A stretch of DNA of 64,000 nt, taken from assembly GCA_014649575.1 (NCBI GenBank), contig BMTH01000004.1, positions 124,001-188,000 on the forward strand. Direction: 5' to 3'. The stretch comes from Streptomyces griseoincarnatus (GTDB taxonomy: Bacteria > Actinomycetota > Actinomycetes > Streptomycetales > Streptomycetaceae). A program made the position numbers and the translations under genes. Below, piece by piece: positions 1 to 7,949 of this stretch. Below the pieces are notes generated by a model, which was not told where the DNA came from, ran no database searches, and saw only the letters and a list, made by a program, of their open reading frames with translations. Numbering within the stretch: position 1 is the first letter of the stretch; every line of letters starts with the position of its first letter.

Positions 1-157
1 GCGGACGGCGGGCGTCGGGTGTCCGTCGGTCGTACGCCCAAGGCGTGTCCCCCTCCTCCGCCCGGTGACGGGTGGCTCGCCCGGCGGACTGGCGTGCGGG
101 CGGGGCGCCGTCAGCCCCTAGCGCCACGGCTGTCGTGGGCGTGTCCGTGAGGATCGA

Positions 158-195
158 CGGCGGGCCCCGGTGGAGTGATCCACCGGGGCCCGCCG
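158..195 (-). terminator. Perfect inverted repeat, likely terminator of the 57-aa gene
   Basis: A 16-bp perfect stem (158-173 with 180-195) encloses a 6-nt loop. It lies about 20 nt beyond the stop of the minus-strand gene ending at 217. There is no U-tract, which is usual for Streptomyces terminators. Confidence 0.8.
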
Positions 196-216
196 GGCGC
201 TTCCGTGCTGCGTCGG

Positions 217-390
217 TCAGACGCTGTGGGCGCCGACTTCCACGCCGTGTTCGGCCGCGAGGCGGCGCAGGTCGTCGAGTTCGCCCTGCTCCACTTCGAC
301 GAGGAAGTCGTCGCCCTCGTCGCGGGCCCGCGACAGGTCGGACTCGGTCGCCTTTATACGCTGCAGAAGTCCTGCGGTGAATGCGTCCAT
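217..390 (-). CDS. Small hypothetical protein, 57 aa
   Basis: The protein begins MDAFTAGLLQRI and ends VEVGAHSV. It is acidic, probably helical, and has no signal peptide or membrane segment. I chose the ATG at 388-390 because the reading frame upstream is Arg/Pro-rich and unlike coding sequence, while the 57 residues from this ATG have normal composition. It is a single-gene unit followed at once by a strong hairpin. I do not recognise a function; similar short proteins are often seen in Streptomyces genomes. Confidence 0.7.
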   Translation of the reverse strand: MDAFTAGLLQRIKATESDLSRARDEGDDFLVEVEQGELDDLRRLAAEHGVEVGAHSV

Positions 391-829
391 GCTGCGCCCC
401 CTCGTCCTGGGTCGGTGGGTCGGTGGCACGGGGGTGTGCCGTGGGAAGGGACGATCACGTCCGTGGCGGATGCCCGGCGCCGCTCGGCCGGGCGGCGACG
501 GTACCGGACATCCACGCCCGCTCTGCGGAAGCGGACTGTGTGCACCGCATGGTGGTGCGGTACAAGCAGAGCGTGATCGCGGGATGTAAACCCGTCCTCC
601 CCAAGCTCCCTCCCGCGGAAACCTGACCTCGCGAGAAATTCTCGTATTCCCGCCCCGTTCGTCCGCACGTTCCCCGGTCGCGGGGCCGCCGGTCACCCCT
701 GCTCCGGTCGCCTTACAGCCGACTTACGGCCGAAAAGGGCAGGATGGAGGCAACAACACCCACCCGTACCCCTGCCCGCGTGCGCGCCCTCGCGGCCCGC
801 CGGGCGGGTCATGAGGAAGGACAAGCGAC
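391..829. other. Intergenic region upstream of cutR
   Basis: A 439-bp gap between divergent genes. The only structure I see is the phased direct repeat at 712-733. No tRNA or convincing short gene is visible. Promoters for both flanking genes must lie here, but no strong -35/-10 pair stands out. Confidence 0.5.
712..733 (+). promoter_or_regulatory. 11-bp-phased direct repeat, candidate response-regulator operator
   Basis: Two adjacent copies, CTTACAGCCGA (712-722) and CTTACGGCCGA (723-733), match at 10 of 11 positions and repeat every 11 bp, one helical turn. OmpR-family regulators bind such tandem half-sites. The site lies about 97 bp upstream of cutR, so autoregulation by CutR is a reasonable inference, not shown. 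Confidence 0.4.
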
Positions 830-1483
830 GTGCGCGTACTCGTCGTCGAGGACGAGCAGCTGCTCGCGGATGCGGTGGCCACCGGACTGCGCCGGGAGGC
901 CATGGCGGTCGACGTCGTGTACGACGGTGCGGCCGCCCTGGAGCGCATCGGTGTCAACGACTACGACGTGGTCGTCCTCGACCGCGACCTCCCCCTCGTC
1001 CACGGCGACGACGTCTGCCGCAAGATCGTCGAGCTCGGCATGCCCACGCGCGTGCTGATGCTCACGGCGTCCGGCGACGTCAGCGACCGCGTCGAGGGGC
1101 TCGAGATCGGCGCCGACGACTACCTGCCCAAGCCGTTCGCCTTCAGCGAGCTCATCGCCCGCGTGCGGGCGCTCGGCCGACGGACCAGCGTGCCCCTGCC
1201 GCCCGTCCTGGAGCGGGCCGGGATCAAGCTGGACCCCAACCGCCGCGAGGTCTTCCGCGACGGCAAGGAGGTCCAGCTCGCGCCGAAGGAGTTCGCCGTG
1301 CTGGAGGTCCTCATGCGCAGCGAGGGCGCCGTGGTCTCCGCGGAGCAGCTGCTGGAGAAGGCCTGGGACGAGAACACCGACCCGTTCACCAACGTGGTCC
1401 GTGTGACCGTCATGACGCTGCGCCGCAAGCTGGGCGAGCCGCCGGTCATCGTGACCGTGCCCGGCTCCGGATACCGGATCTGA
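830..1483 (+). CDS. cutR: CutR, OmpR-family response regulator
   Basis: This 217-aa regulator has an N-terminal receiver domain (acidic pocket Glu7/Asp8, phosphoacceptor Asp51 in VVVLDRDLP, Lys in YLPKPF) and a C-terminal winged helix (about 120-217, ending VPGSGYRI). Length and sequence match CutR of Streptomyces lividans, first found through copper/tyrosinase phenotypes and later tied to envelope stress and antibiotic production. The ATG at 830 begins the canonical MRVLVVEDE. cutS follows after 9 bp, so the two form an operon. A phased direct repeat lies about 97 bp upstream. Confidence 0.93.
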   Translation: MRVLVVEDEQLLADAVATGLRREAMAVDVVYDGAAALERIGVNDYDVVVLDRDLPLVHGDDVCRKIVELGMPTRVLMLTASGDVSDRVEGLEIGADDYLPKPFAFSELIARVRALGRRTSVPLPPVLERAGIKLDPNRREVFRDGKEVQLAPKEFAVLEVLMRSEGAVVSAEQLLEKAWDENTDPFTNVVRVTVMTLRRKLGEPPVIVTVPGSGYRI

Positions 1484-1492
1484 TCACCGACC

Positions 1493-2737
1493 ATGGCTGC
1501 CACTCCCGCGCCCCCCACCGCGCCCCCCAAGCCCACCTGGGACCCCCGGTCGCCCACGCCGATGCCGTGGCTGCGGCCCACCATCCGCATACGGCTCACG
1601 CTGCTGTACGGCGGCATGTTCCTGATCGCCGGCATCCTACTGCTGTCGATCATCTACCTGCTCGCCGCGCAGGCCCTGCGCACCGGCAGCCAGCCGCTGT
1701 TCAAGATCGTCGACTTCGACGGACTGAAGGTCTCCAGCAACGATTGTCCGGGCATCGCCGACGGCAACCTCTCCCTGACCGAGTTCAACAACGCGATCAG
1801 CGAGTGCATCGACGACCAGCGCCAGGTCGCCCTGGACAACCTGCTCAGCCGATCCCTGCTGGCCCTGCTCGGCCTCGCCGTCATCGCGTTCGCCTTCGGC
1901 TACGCCATGGCCGGGCGCGTGCTGTCGCCGCTGGGCCGCATCACCCGCACCGCCCGCGCGGTGGCGGGCTCCGACCTGTCCCGCCGGATCGAGCTGGACG
2001 GTCCGGACGACGAGCTGAAGGAGCTGGCCGACACCTTCGACGACATGCTGGAGCGGCTCCAGCGCGCGTTCACCGCCCAGCAGCGCTTCGTGGGGAACGC
2101 CTCGCACGAGCTGCGCACCCCGCTGGCGATCAACCGCACGCTGCTCGAGGTGCACCTCTCCGACCCGAACGCGCCGGTGGAGCTCCAGCAGCTCGGCAAG
2201 ACCCTGCTGGCCACCAACGAGCGCAGCGAGCAGCTCGTGGAGGGCCTGCTGCTGCTCGCCCGCAGCGACAACCAGATCGTGGAGCGGGGGCCCGTCGACC
2301 TCGCGGAGGTGGCGGGCCAGGCCATCGACCAGGTCGCCTCCGAGGCGGAGTCGCGGCACGTCACGATCCGCGGCACCCGCCGCCCCGCCGTGGTCAAGGG
2401 CAACGGCGTGCTGCTGGAGCGGATCGCCCTGAACCTGGTGCAGAACGCCGTGCGGTACAACGTCCCGGAGGACGGCTGGGTGGAGGTCACCACGGACGTC
2501 CAGCACGGCCAGGCGGTCCTCGTGGTGTCCAACACCGGCCCGGTCGTCCCCGCGTACGAGGTCGAGAACCTCTTCGAGCCGTTCCGCAGGCTGCGCACCG
2601 AGCGGACGGGCAGCGACAAGGGCGTGGGACTGGGGCTGTCGATCGTGCGGTCGGTCGCCCGGGCGCACGGCGGGCACATCTACGCGCAGCCGAGGGAGGG
2701 CGGAGGACTCGTGATGCGTGTCACCCTTCCGATCTGA
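1493..2737 (+). CDS. cutS: CutS, membrane sensor histidine kinase
   Basis: This 414-aa kinase has TM1 at about 41-62, an extracytoplasmic sensor loop, TM2 at about 121-143, a HAMP region, a HisKA box with His205 in NASHELRTP, and HATPase motifs (NLVQNAVRYN, then GVGLGLSIV). The sensor loop holds only two cysteines, Cys85 and Cys105, a layout suited to disulphide or redox sensing. Length matches known CutS. It is co-transcribed with cutR. The ligand or signal cannot be read from the sequence. Confidence 0.93.
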   Translation: MAATPAPPTAPPKPTWDPRSPTPMPWLRPTIRIRLTLLYGGMFLIAGILLLSIIYLLAAQALRTGSQPLFKIVDFDGLKVSSNDCPGIADGNLSLTEFNNAISECIDDQRQVALDNLLSRSLLALLGLAVIAFAFGYAMAGRVLSPLGRITRTARAVAGSDLSRRIELDGPDDELKELADTFDDMLERLQRAFTAQQRFVGNASHELRTPLAINRTLLEVHLSDPNAPVELQQLGKTLLATNERSEQLVEGLLLLARSDNQIVERGPVDLAEVAGQAIDQVASEAESRHVTIRGTRRPAVVKGNGVLLERIALNLVQNAVRYNVPEDGWVEVTTDVQHGQAVLVVSNTGPVVPAYEVENLFEPFRRLRTERTGSDKGVGLGLSIVRSVARAHGGHIYAQPREGGGLVMRVTLPI

Positions 2738-3129
2738 CATGATGCCCCGCCCTCGATCCGTGTTCGCTCTGGGCGGAATTTCTGAGCACCCCCGCAATCG
2801 AATTCATGTGTGATCGATCACAGGGGTGCCGATCCGGCCATCTACTCTCCGTGATCATGAACCCCGTCGGAAGGCCGGAAAAGTCCCGGTTTTCAGGGGT
2901 CCCGTTCACGGGAAGTACACGGTGAGGTGCCTTTGTAGTGCGGCATCGGGACCGTGTACGGTCCCCATCGCCATCCCAGCCGATCACTCGTGAGGAGTCC
3001 GGTTGGGTGTCGATTGAGTAACAGACCTTGATGTGAGGCAAAATCTCCGCCTCAGGTCGGGCACAAGTCCGGCCTCTCACGCGTTACGTGCGCTGGAGAC
3101 ACCGCATACACCCAGAGGGGGAGAGTGAC
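2738..3129. other. Intergenic region between cutS and the DUF4193 gene
   Basis: This 392-bp region contains the perfect palindrome at 2948-2965 and, just upstream of it, the partial inverse GTACACGGT (2915-2923). Around 3014-3044 there is a loose -35-like TTGAGT and an A-rich CAAAAT. No gene is apparent. Confidence 0.5.
2948..2965. promoter_or_regulatory. Perfect 18-bp palindrome, candidate operator
   Basis: GGGACCGT-GT-ACGGTCCC is an exact 8-2-8 inverted repeat about 165 bp upstream of the DUF4193 start. The two-base spacer is too small for an RNA hairpin loop, which favours a dimeric DNA-binding protein. The regulator is unknown. Confidence 0.4.
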
Positions 3130-3426
3130 ATGGCTACCGACTACGACACTCCACGCAAGACCGACGACGACGTCGACTCGGACAGCTTGGAAGAGCTGAA
3201 GGCCCGGCGGAACGACAAGTCGGCCTCGGCCGTGGACGTCGACGAGTTCGAGGCCGCCGAGGGCCTCGAACTGCCCGGTGCGGACCTCTCGAACGAGGAG
3301 CTGGCCGTCCGGGTCCTGCCCAAGCAGCAGGACGAGTTCACCTGCATGAGCTGCTTCCTGGTGCACCACCGCAGCCAGCTGGCCCGTGAGAAGAACGGCC
3401 AGCCGATCTGCCGCGACTGCGACTGA
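3130..3426 (+). CDS. DUF4193 zinc-ribbon-like protein
   Basis: A 98-aa soluble, acidic protein starting MATDYDTPRK. Its C-terminus carries two CxxC knuckles, CMSC and CRDC, with HH between them, typical of DUF4193 actinobacterial proteins and consistent with zinc binding. The ATG at 3130 was chosen over an upstream in-frame ATG because a purine-rich ribosome site (GAGGGGGAGAG) precedes it and the family begins here. The role is unknown; the family is highly conserved and well expressed in actinomycetes. Confidence 0.88.
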   Translation: MATDYDTPRKTDDDVDSDSLEELKARRNDKSASAVDVDEFEAAEGLELPGADLSNEELAVRVLPKQQDEFTCMSCFLVHHRSQLAREKNGQPICRDCD

Positions 3427-3439
3427 GGCGGGGTCGGCC

Positions 3440-4384
3440 GTGACTGGCTCGACCCCACCGCGGAAGCGCCGCTTCTTCTCGAAGGGAGCGGACCAAGGGT
3501 CCACCGAGGACCCACAGCACGACACGCGTGAACCCGAGCGAGGCTGGACCCGAGACGGGGCGGCCTCGCTCGAAGCGCCGGACGGCCGGGGTGACCTCCC
3601 GGTGCCCGTGGAGGTCACCGCGCCCATGGCGCGCAGGCGCACCGCCGTCGTCCGGGGGAAGGCCCTGGAGGGCGTCCGCAAGGGCGGCGCACGCGCCCGC
3701 GCGGGTCTGGCGCACCTCGCCGACCGGATCATCGACATCGCCCCGCGTGTGCCCGTACGGGACCTCACGACCCTGCGGGAGCAGTTCCCCGGGCTCGGTC
3801 CCGAGGAGATCGCCGACAGGCTCGTGGCGGGCGCCGCGAAGGCCACCGCGACGGTCGGGGCCGGCGTCGGAGCGGCCGCCATGATGCCCGTACCGCCCGC
3901 GATGCCGACGGAGCTGGCCGCCGAGGTCACCGGCGTCGCCGCGATCGAACTCAAACTGATCGCCGAACTGCACGAGGTCTACGGCGTACGTCCCGCGGGC
4001 ACCCTCGCCCAGCGCAGCACCGTCTACCTCAACTCCTGGTCCCAGGAGCGCGGCATCGAGGCGACCAAGCCCTCCACCGTGAGCGCCGCGATGAACAGCC
4101 GCATGAAGCGCGAACTGCGCCAGCGGATCGTGAAGCGCACGGTGCGCAACCTGCCGAACCTGATGCCGTTCCTCGTGGGAGCGGCCGTGGGCGCCGTGAT
4201 GAACCGGCGCGACACCAGAAAGCTCGCCGCCCGCATCCGGGACGACCTGCGCAAGGTCCAGGTCCCCTGGGACGAGCTGCCCGCGCTCCCGGCGCTGGAG
4301 CGCCCCGCCGACGCCCTCCCCGAGCACGCGCTGGAGCTCGACACGGGCGCCGGCCGCCACCGGAAGGACGACGACCCCGGGTGA
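3440..4384 (+). CDS. Hypothetical protein, about 314 aa
   Basis: The protein has a basic N-terminus (TPPRKRRFF), a helical region at about 75-125 that includes RDLTTLREQFPGLG, then a glycine/alanine-rich hydrophobic stretch (about 135-165) that could touch the membrane, and a second one near 250-262. I place the start at the GTG at 3440 (VTGSTPPRK), 13 nt after the DUF4193 stop, so the two are probably co-transcribed. It resembles a conserved Streptomyces hypothetical family; no catalytic motif is visible. Confidence 0.75.
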   Translation: MTGSTPPRKRRFFSKGADQGSTEDPQHDTREPERGWTRDGAASLEAPDGRGDLPVPVEVTAPMARRRTAVVRGKALEGVRKGGARARAGLAHLADRIIDIAPRVPVRDLTTLREQFPGLGPEEIADRLVAGAAKATATVGAGVGAAAMMPVPPAMPTELAAEVTGVAAIELKLIAELHEVYGVRPAGTLAQRSTVYLNSWSQERGIEATKPSTVSAAMNSRMKRELRQRIVKRTVRNLPNLMPFLVGAAVGAVMNRRDTRKLAARIRDDLRKVQVPWDELPALPALERPADALPEHALELDTGAGRHRKDDDPG

Positions 4385-4411
4385 CCCGCCCGGCGGCCTG
4401 CTGACGGGCCC

Positions 4412-4882
4412 CTACGACGCGTCCGCCCCGTCCCTCGCCGCCCGGAGCGCCTGCGCCAGCCGCTCGGGCTCACGGGTGGACAGGAAGACGTACGGAGTGG
4501 GGTCCTGCGGGTCCGTGACGGCCACCCGCAGCGCACCGGGGATGTACGCGCGCAGCAGCATGAACGCGCGCGGGTCGGCCTTCGGGCCGCGCCAGGCGCG
4601 CGCCTCCTCGGCGTCCAGCACTTCCGCGTCACCCAGCGCGGACGCCGGGATCTTCGCCTCGCCCGCGATCAGATGACCGTTCACGACCCGGATCCGCACC
4701 GAGCCGTACGCGCTCACCACGACCGCCGCCGCGGCGGTCCCGCCGGCCAGCCCGGCCAGCATCGGCAGGGTGCCGAACGGCAGCATGATCAGCGCGAAGG
4801 AGGCCCCGGCCAGGAGGCACAGGATCCACCAGGAGCGCGGAGCGGTGAGGCGTTCTTCGTACGGGGCCGCGGAAAGCTGCAT
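4412..4882 (-). CDS. DUF3093 membrane protein
   Basis: A 156-aa protein starting MQLSAAPYEERL. Two hydrophobic segments at about 18-38 and 41-58 form a hairpin, followed by a soluble beta-rich domain ending in LSTREPERLAQAL. This matches the actinobacterial DUF3093 layout. Longer upstream starts are rejected because that stretch overlaps the control region of the divergent thioesterase gene. It converges on the 3440-4384 gene with 27 bp between stops. The function is unknown. Confidence 0.85.
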   Translation of the reverse strand: MQLSAAPYEERLTAPRSWWILCLLAGASFALIMLPFGTLPMLAGLAGGTAAAAVVVSAYGSVRIRVVNGHLIAGEAKIPASALGDAEVLDAEEARAWRGPKADPRAFMLLRAYIPGALRVAVTDPQDPTPYVFLSTREPERLAQALRAARDGADAS

Positions 4883-4974
4883 GAAGCCAAGCTTGGCACG
4901 CTTCCCGCGGGGGTCCCGCGCCAGGGCGGACGCATGCTCAGCCGCCTCGCGGCGGGCGGGTAAGGTCTGCGGCT

Positions 4975-5559
4975 GTGAGTGGTAATTCCGCAGCTCTTCA
5001 GCCCCCCGCCGACGCCGTGCCGCCCGTGCGCCACCCCGACGCCCCCGCACCGGGCGAGCTCCTGGGCGCCCACTACGGACAGTGCTTCGGCTGCGGCGAC
5101 GAACAGCCCCACGGGCTGCACCTCCAGGCGCGCGCAGGCGAAGGTGTGTCGATCACCGCCGAGTTCACCGTGCAGTCCGCGCATCAGGGCGCCCCCGGAC
5201 TCGCCCACGGCGGCGTGCTGGCCACCGCCCTCGACGAGACGCTCGGCTCGCTGAACTGGCTGCTCCGCACCATCGCGGTCACCGGACGGCTGGAGACCGA
5301 CTTCGTCCGGCCCGTGCCCGTCGGCACCGTGCTGCACCTCAAGGCCGAGGTGACCGCCGTGGCGGGACGGAAGATCTACTGCACCGCCACCGGACACATC
5401 GGCGGCCCCGACGGACCGGTCGCCGTCCGCGCGGACGCTCTCTTCATCGAGGTCAAGGTGGACCACTTCATCGACCACGGCCGCCAGGAGGAGATCCAGG
5501 CCGCCATGGAGGACCCCGACCAGGTCCGCCGGGCCCGCGCCTTCGAGGTGAACCCGTGA
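4975..5559 (+). CDS. PaaI/YbgC-type hot-dog thioesterase
   Basis: This 194-aa protein contains a hot-dog fold core: CFGCGDEQPHGL near residue 40, GLAHGGVLATALDE near 80 and a central strand with ETDFVRPVPVG. The HGG-x-DE arrangement is the catalytic helix of PaaI-like acyl-CoA thioesterases. The GTG start at 4975 lies 92 bp from the divergent DUF3093 gene. Its stop overlaps the dut start (GTGA), so it is co-translated with dut. The substrate cannot be deduced. Confidence 0.85.
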   Translation: MSGNSAALQPPADAVPPVRHPDAPAPGELLGAHYGQCFGCGDEQPHGLHLQARAGEGVSITAEFTVQSAHQGAPGLAHGGVLATALDETLGSLNWLLRTIAVTGRLETDFVRPVPVGTVLHLKAEVTAVAGRKIYCTATGHIGGPDGPVAVRADALFIEVKVDHFIDHGRQEEIQAAMEDPDQVRRARAFEVNP

Positions 5560-6113
5560 GCGCCGGCCGCGAAGCGCTCGAGGTGCTCATCCGGCGCGTC
5601 GACCCGGACGTACCGCTTCCGGCGTACGAGCACCCCGGCGACGCCGGGGCCGACCTGCGCACCACCGAGGCCTGCGAGCTGGCCCCGGGGGAGCGGGCCG
5701 TGCTGCCCACCGGGGTGTCTGTCGCGCTCCCGGAGGGGTACGCGGCCTTCGTGCACCCGCGATCCGGCCTTGCCGCCCGCTGCGGCGTCGCCCTGGTGAA
5801 TGCCCCGGGGACGATTGATGCCGGGTACCGTGGGGAGATCAAGGTGATCGTGGTGAATCTCGACCCGCGCGAGTCCGTGCGGTTCGAGCGCTTCGACCGG
5901 ATTGCCCAACTGGTCGTCCAGCAGGTCGAGAGGGTGCGCTTCGTGTCGGTCGCGCAGCTGCCCGAATCGGCCCGGGCCGAGGGGGGCTTCGGATCCACCG
6001 GCGGCCACGCCGCGGTGGAAGGCAAGAGCGGCACAAGCGTTCAGGCCGCCAAGGGCGGTGCAGCGGGTGGGAATCGATACGCTTCGGTCGTATCCGACCG
6101 GGAAGGACAGTGA
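5556..6113 (+). CDS. dut: Deoxyuridine 5'-triphosphate nucleotidohydrolase
   Basis: dUTPase hydrolyses dUTP to dUMP and pyrophosphate, keeping uracil out of DNA. All five trimeric dUTPase motifs are present in the 185 residues: DAGADL (29-34), RSGLA (69-73), GTIDAGYRGEI (85-95), RIAQLV (115-120) and the C-terminal GGFGSTG (143-149). About 35 residues of low-complexity tail follow motif 5, longer than in many family members. The GTG start overlaps the thioesterase stop, so the two are translationally coupled. Confidence 0.96.
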   Translation: MSAGREALEVLIRRVDPDVPLPAYEHPGDAGADLRTTEACELAPGERAVLPTGVSVALPEGYAAFVHPRSGLAARCGVALVNAPGTIDAGYRGEIKVIVVNLDPRESVRFERFDRIAQLVVQQVERVRFVSVAQLPESARAEGGFGSTGGHAAVEGKSGTSVQAAKGGAAGGNRYASVVSDREGQ

Positions 6114-6114
6114 C

Positions 6115-6867
6115 GTGTTCGGACGTCGCAAGAAGAAGGATGCCGCCGACGGTGCGGCCGGCGAGGCCGAGCAGGTCGTCGACGGTGTCGACGCGGAGGC
6201 GGACGAGGAGGGCGGGCGCGTGAGGCTCGAGCCCGCGCCCCGGCCCGACGGGCCCTGGGACAGCTCCGAGGTTCGCGAGCCCGGCGAGGGCCGGGTCGAT
6301 CTGGGCGGTCTGTTCGTGCCCGGTGTGGACGGCATGGAACTGCGCGTGGAGGTCGCGGGTGACGCGATCGTCGCGGCCACCGTCGTGCTGCAGGACAGCG
6401 CCGTCCAGCTTCAGGCCTTCGCCGCGCCCAAGCGTGAGGGCATCTGGGGCGAGGTGCGCGAGGAGATCGCGTCCGGCATCACCCAGCAGGGCGGCATCAT
6501 CGACGAGGTCGAGGGTCCGCTGGGCTGGGAGCTGCGCGCCCAGGTGCCGGTGCAGCTGCCGGACGGCACCGGCGGCTTCCAGGTCGTGCGGTTCGTCGGT
6601 GTGGACGGCCCCCGCTGGTTCCTGCGCGGAGTGATCTCCGGTCAGGGCGCGGTGCAGCCGCAGGCGGCGGGTCTGCTGGAGCAGATCTTCCGGGACACGG
6701 TCGTGGTGCGCGGGGACGGGCCCATGGCCCCGCGCGATCCGATCGTCCTGAAGCTGCCGAACGACGCGCAGATGGTGCCGGAGAACGTGCAGCAGGAGGA
6801 AGGGTCGCGGTTCGCGGGCGGGATGAGCCGGCTGCAGCGGGGGCCTGAGATCACGGAAGTGCGCTAG
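6115..6867 (+). CDS. DUF3710 protein
   Basis: This 250-aa soluble protein has a short basic start (MFGRRKKKD), an acidic linker to about residue 50 and a compact domain from about 60 to 230 (including VDGMELRVEV and RWFLRGVISGQGA) characteristic of actinobacterial DUF3710. The GTG at 6115 starts 1 nt after the dut stop, so it closes the thioesterase-dut operon. The biochemical role is unknown; adjacency to dut is common in actinomycetes. Confidence 0.88.
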   Translation: MFGRRKKKDAADGAAGEAEQVVDGVDAEADEEGGRVRLEPAPRPDGPWDSSEVREPGEGRVDLGGLFVPGVDGMELRVEVAGDAIVAATVVLQDSAVQLQAFAAPKREGIWGEVREEIASGITQQGGIIDEVEGPLGWELRAQVPVQLPDGTGGFQVVRFVGVDGPRWFLRGVISGQGAVQPQAAGLLEQIFRDTVVVRGDGPMAPRDPIVLKLPNDAQMVPENVQQEEGSRFAGGMSRLQRGPEITEVR

Positions 6868-6937
6868 CGCGGTCCGTCTGTCGTGGCCCGCGGGGCCGGT
6901 CGTTCGCGGCCGGTCGCCGCGGGTCGCTGTCGTTACC

Positions 6938-7001
6938 GAGGCTCCGCCCCGGACCCCGTTCCTCGAACGCCGGAAGGGCTGTATCCAGCCCGTCCGGCGC
7001 T
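6938..7001. repeat. Streptomyces-type intergenic hairpin repeat
   Basis: A GC-rich unit with the core GGGCTGTATCCAGCCC flanked by GCCGGA/TCCGGC, preceded by a block rich in CCCCGGACCCC. Elements of this kind are scattered between genes in many Streptomyces genomes. The hairpin could also end transcription from the DUF3710 gene. Confidence 0.65.
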
Positions 7002-7066
7002 GGTGGCACCGACATGTTCGTCGCCTGGGAGACCCTCAGCCACCGGGACGACCCCGCCTGACCCTG

Positions 7067-7096
7067 TTGATCTGCCGGGCGCCGGACGGCGATACT
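7067..7096 (+). promoter_or_regulatory. Promoter of the ABC ATPase gene
   Basis: TTGATC (7067-7072) and GATACT (7091-7096) are separated by 18 bp, close to the consensus of the principal sigma factor. The gene starts 28 bp downstream and has a GGGGGAGGG ribosome site. Confidence 0.6.
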
Positions 7097-7124
7097 GGCG
7101 CCCGGTTCACGGGGGAGGGCAGCC

Positions 7125-7817
7125 ATGGGGCAGACGATCACCGACGCCATGGTGCGCGTCGAGGACGTGCACAAGTCGTACGGTGGCGGCGCCGCCGCCG
7201 TGCACGCCTTGCGGGGCGTCTCCTTCGAGGTCCCGCGCGGCGAGCTCGTCGCCCTCAAGGGGCGCTCGGGATCCGGCAAGACCACCCTGCTCAACATCGT
7301 CGGCGGCCTGGACACCCCCGACCGGGGACGGGTCGACGTCGACGGTCGCGACCTCGCCGGCCTCGACGAGGAGGGCCTGCTCGCCCTGCGCCGCGACCGC
7401 GTCGGCTTCGTCTTCCAGTCCTTCGGCCTCATCCCCATCCTCAGCGCAGCCGAGAACGTCGGCGTCCCGCTGCGGCTGCGCGGCGCGGACCCCCGCGAAC
7501 GCGAGGAGCGCGTCGAGCTGCTGCTGTCCCTCGTCGGACTCGCCGACCACGCCGCCCAGCGGCCCGGCGAGCTGTCCGGCGGCCAGCAGCAGCGGGTCGC
7601 CGTCGCCCGTGCCCTCGCCAACAACCCCTCCCTGCTCATCGCCGACGAGCCCACCGGCCAGCTCGACGCCGAGACCGGGCACGCCGTGATGGAGCTGCTG
7701 CGCGCGGTCGTCCGCAGCGAGAACGTCACCGCGCTAGTCGCCACCCACGACACCACCCTGCTCGACCTGGCCGACCGGGTCCTCGAACTGAGCGACGGGC
7801 AGATCGTCGGGCACTGA
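7125..7817 (+). CDS. LolD/MacB-type ABC transporter ATP-binding protein (orphan)
   Basis: A 230-aa ATPase with Walker A GRSGSGKTT, Q-loop VFQSFGL, signature LSGGQQQRVAVARAL, Walker B LLIADEPTG and the H-loop VATHD. The sequence belongs to the family that pairs with FtsX/MacB-type permeases. No permease gene flanks it: upstream is an intergenic repeat and downstream a sensor kinase. It may serve a permease encoded elsewhere, or be what is left of a transporter operon. It has its own promoter and a good ribosome site. Confidence 0.9.
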   Translation: MGQTITDAMVRVEDVHKSYGGGAAAVHALRGVSFEVPRGELVALKGRSGSGKTTLLNIVGGLDTPDRGRVDVDGRDLAGLDEEGLLALRRDRVGFVFQSFGLIPILSAAENVGVPLRLRGADPREREERVELLLSLVGLADHAAQRPGELSGGQQQRVAVARALANNPSLLIADEPTGQLDAETGHAVMELLRAVVRSENVTALVATHDTTLLDLADRVLELSDGQIVGH

Positions 7818-7837
7818 CCGGCCGGCCCCGGCGTGCG

Positions 7838-7856
7838 CGTCAGGGTTGCGTCAAGG
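7838..7856 (+). promoter_or_regulatory. Candidate KdpE-type operator (copy 1)
   Basis: CGTCAGGGTTGCGTCAAGG matches 17 of 19 positions with a motif upstream of kdpFABC (24418-24436). It contains two half-sites, CGTCAG and CGTCAA, 11 bp apart, the spacing used by OmpR-family regulators. It lies about 94 bp upstream of the shortened KdpD-like gene. Confidence 0.5.
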
Positions 7857-7949
7857 TCGGACCCCGCGCCCCCATCGGCCGTCCGGCCGCCGTGCAGGGC
7901 GGCCTAAGGTCGACTGCGCCAGGAGCACGACCGGGAAGACAATGGGGCC

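Noticed and set aside
7014..7061. 15-codon frame MFVAWETLSHRDDPA upstream of the ABC ATPase
   Set aside because: It looks like the tail of a protein, but there is no gene body before it and no ribosome site; it is probably a scrap left beside an intergenic repeat.
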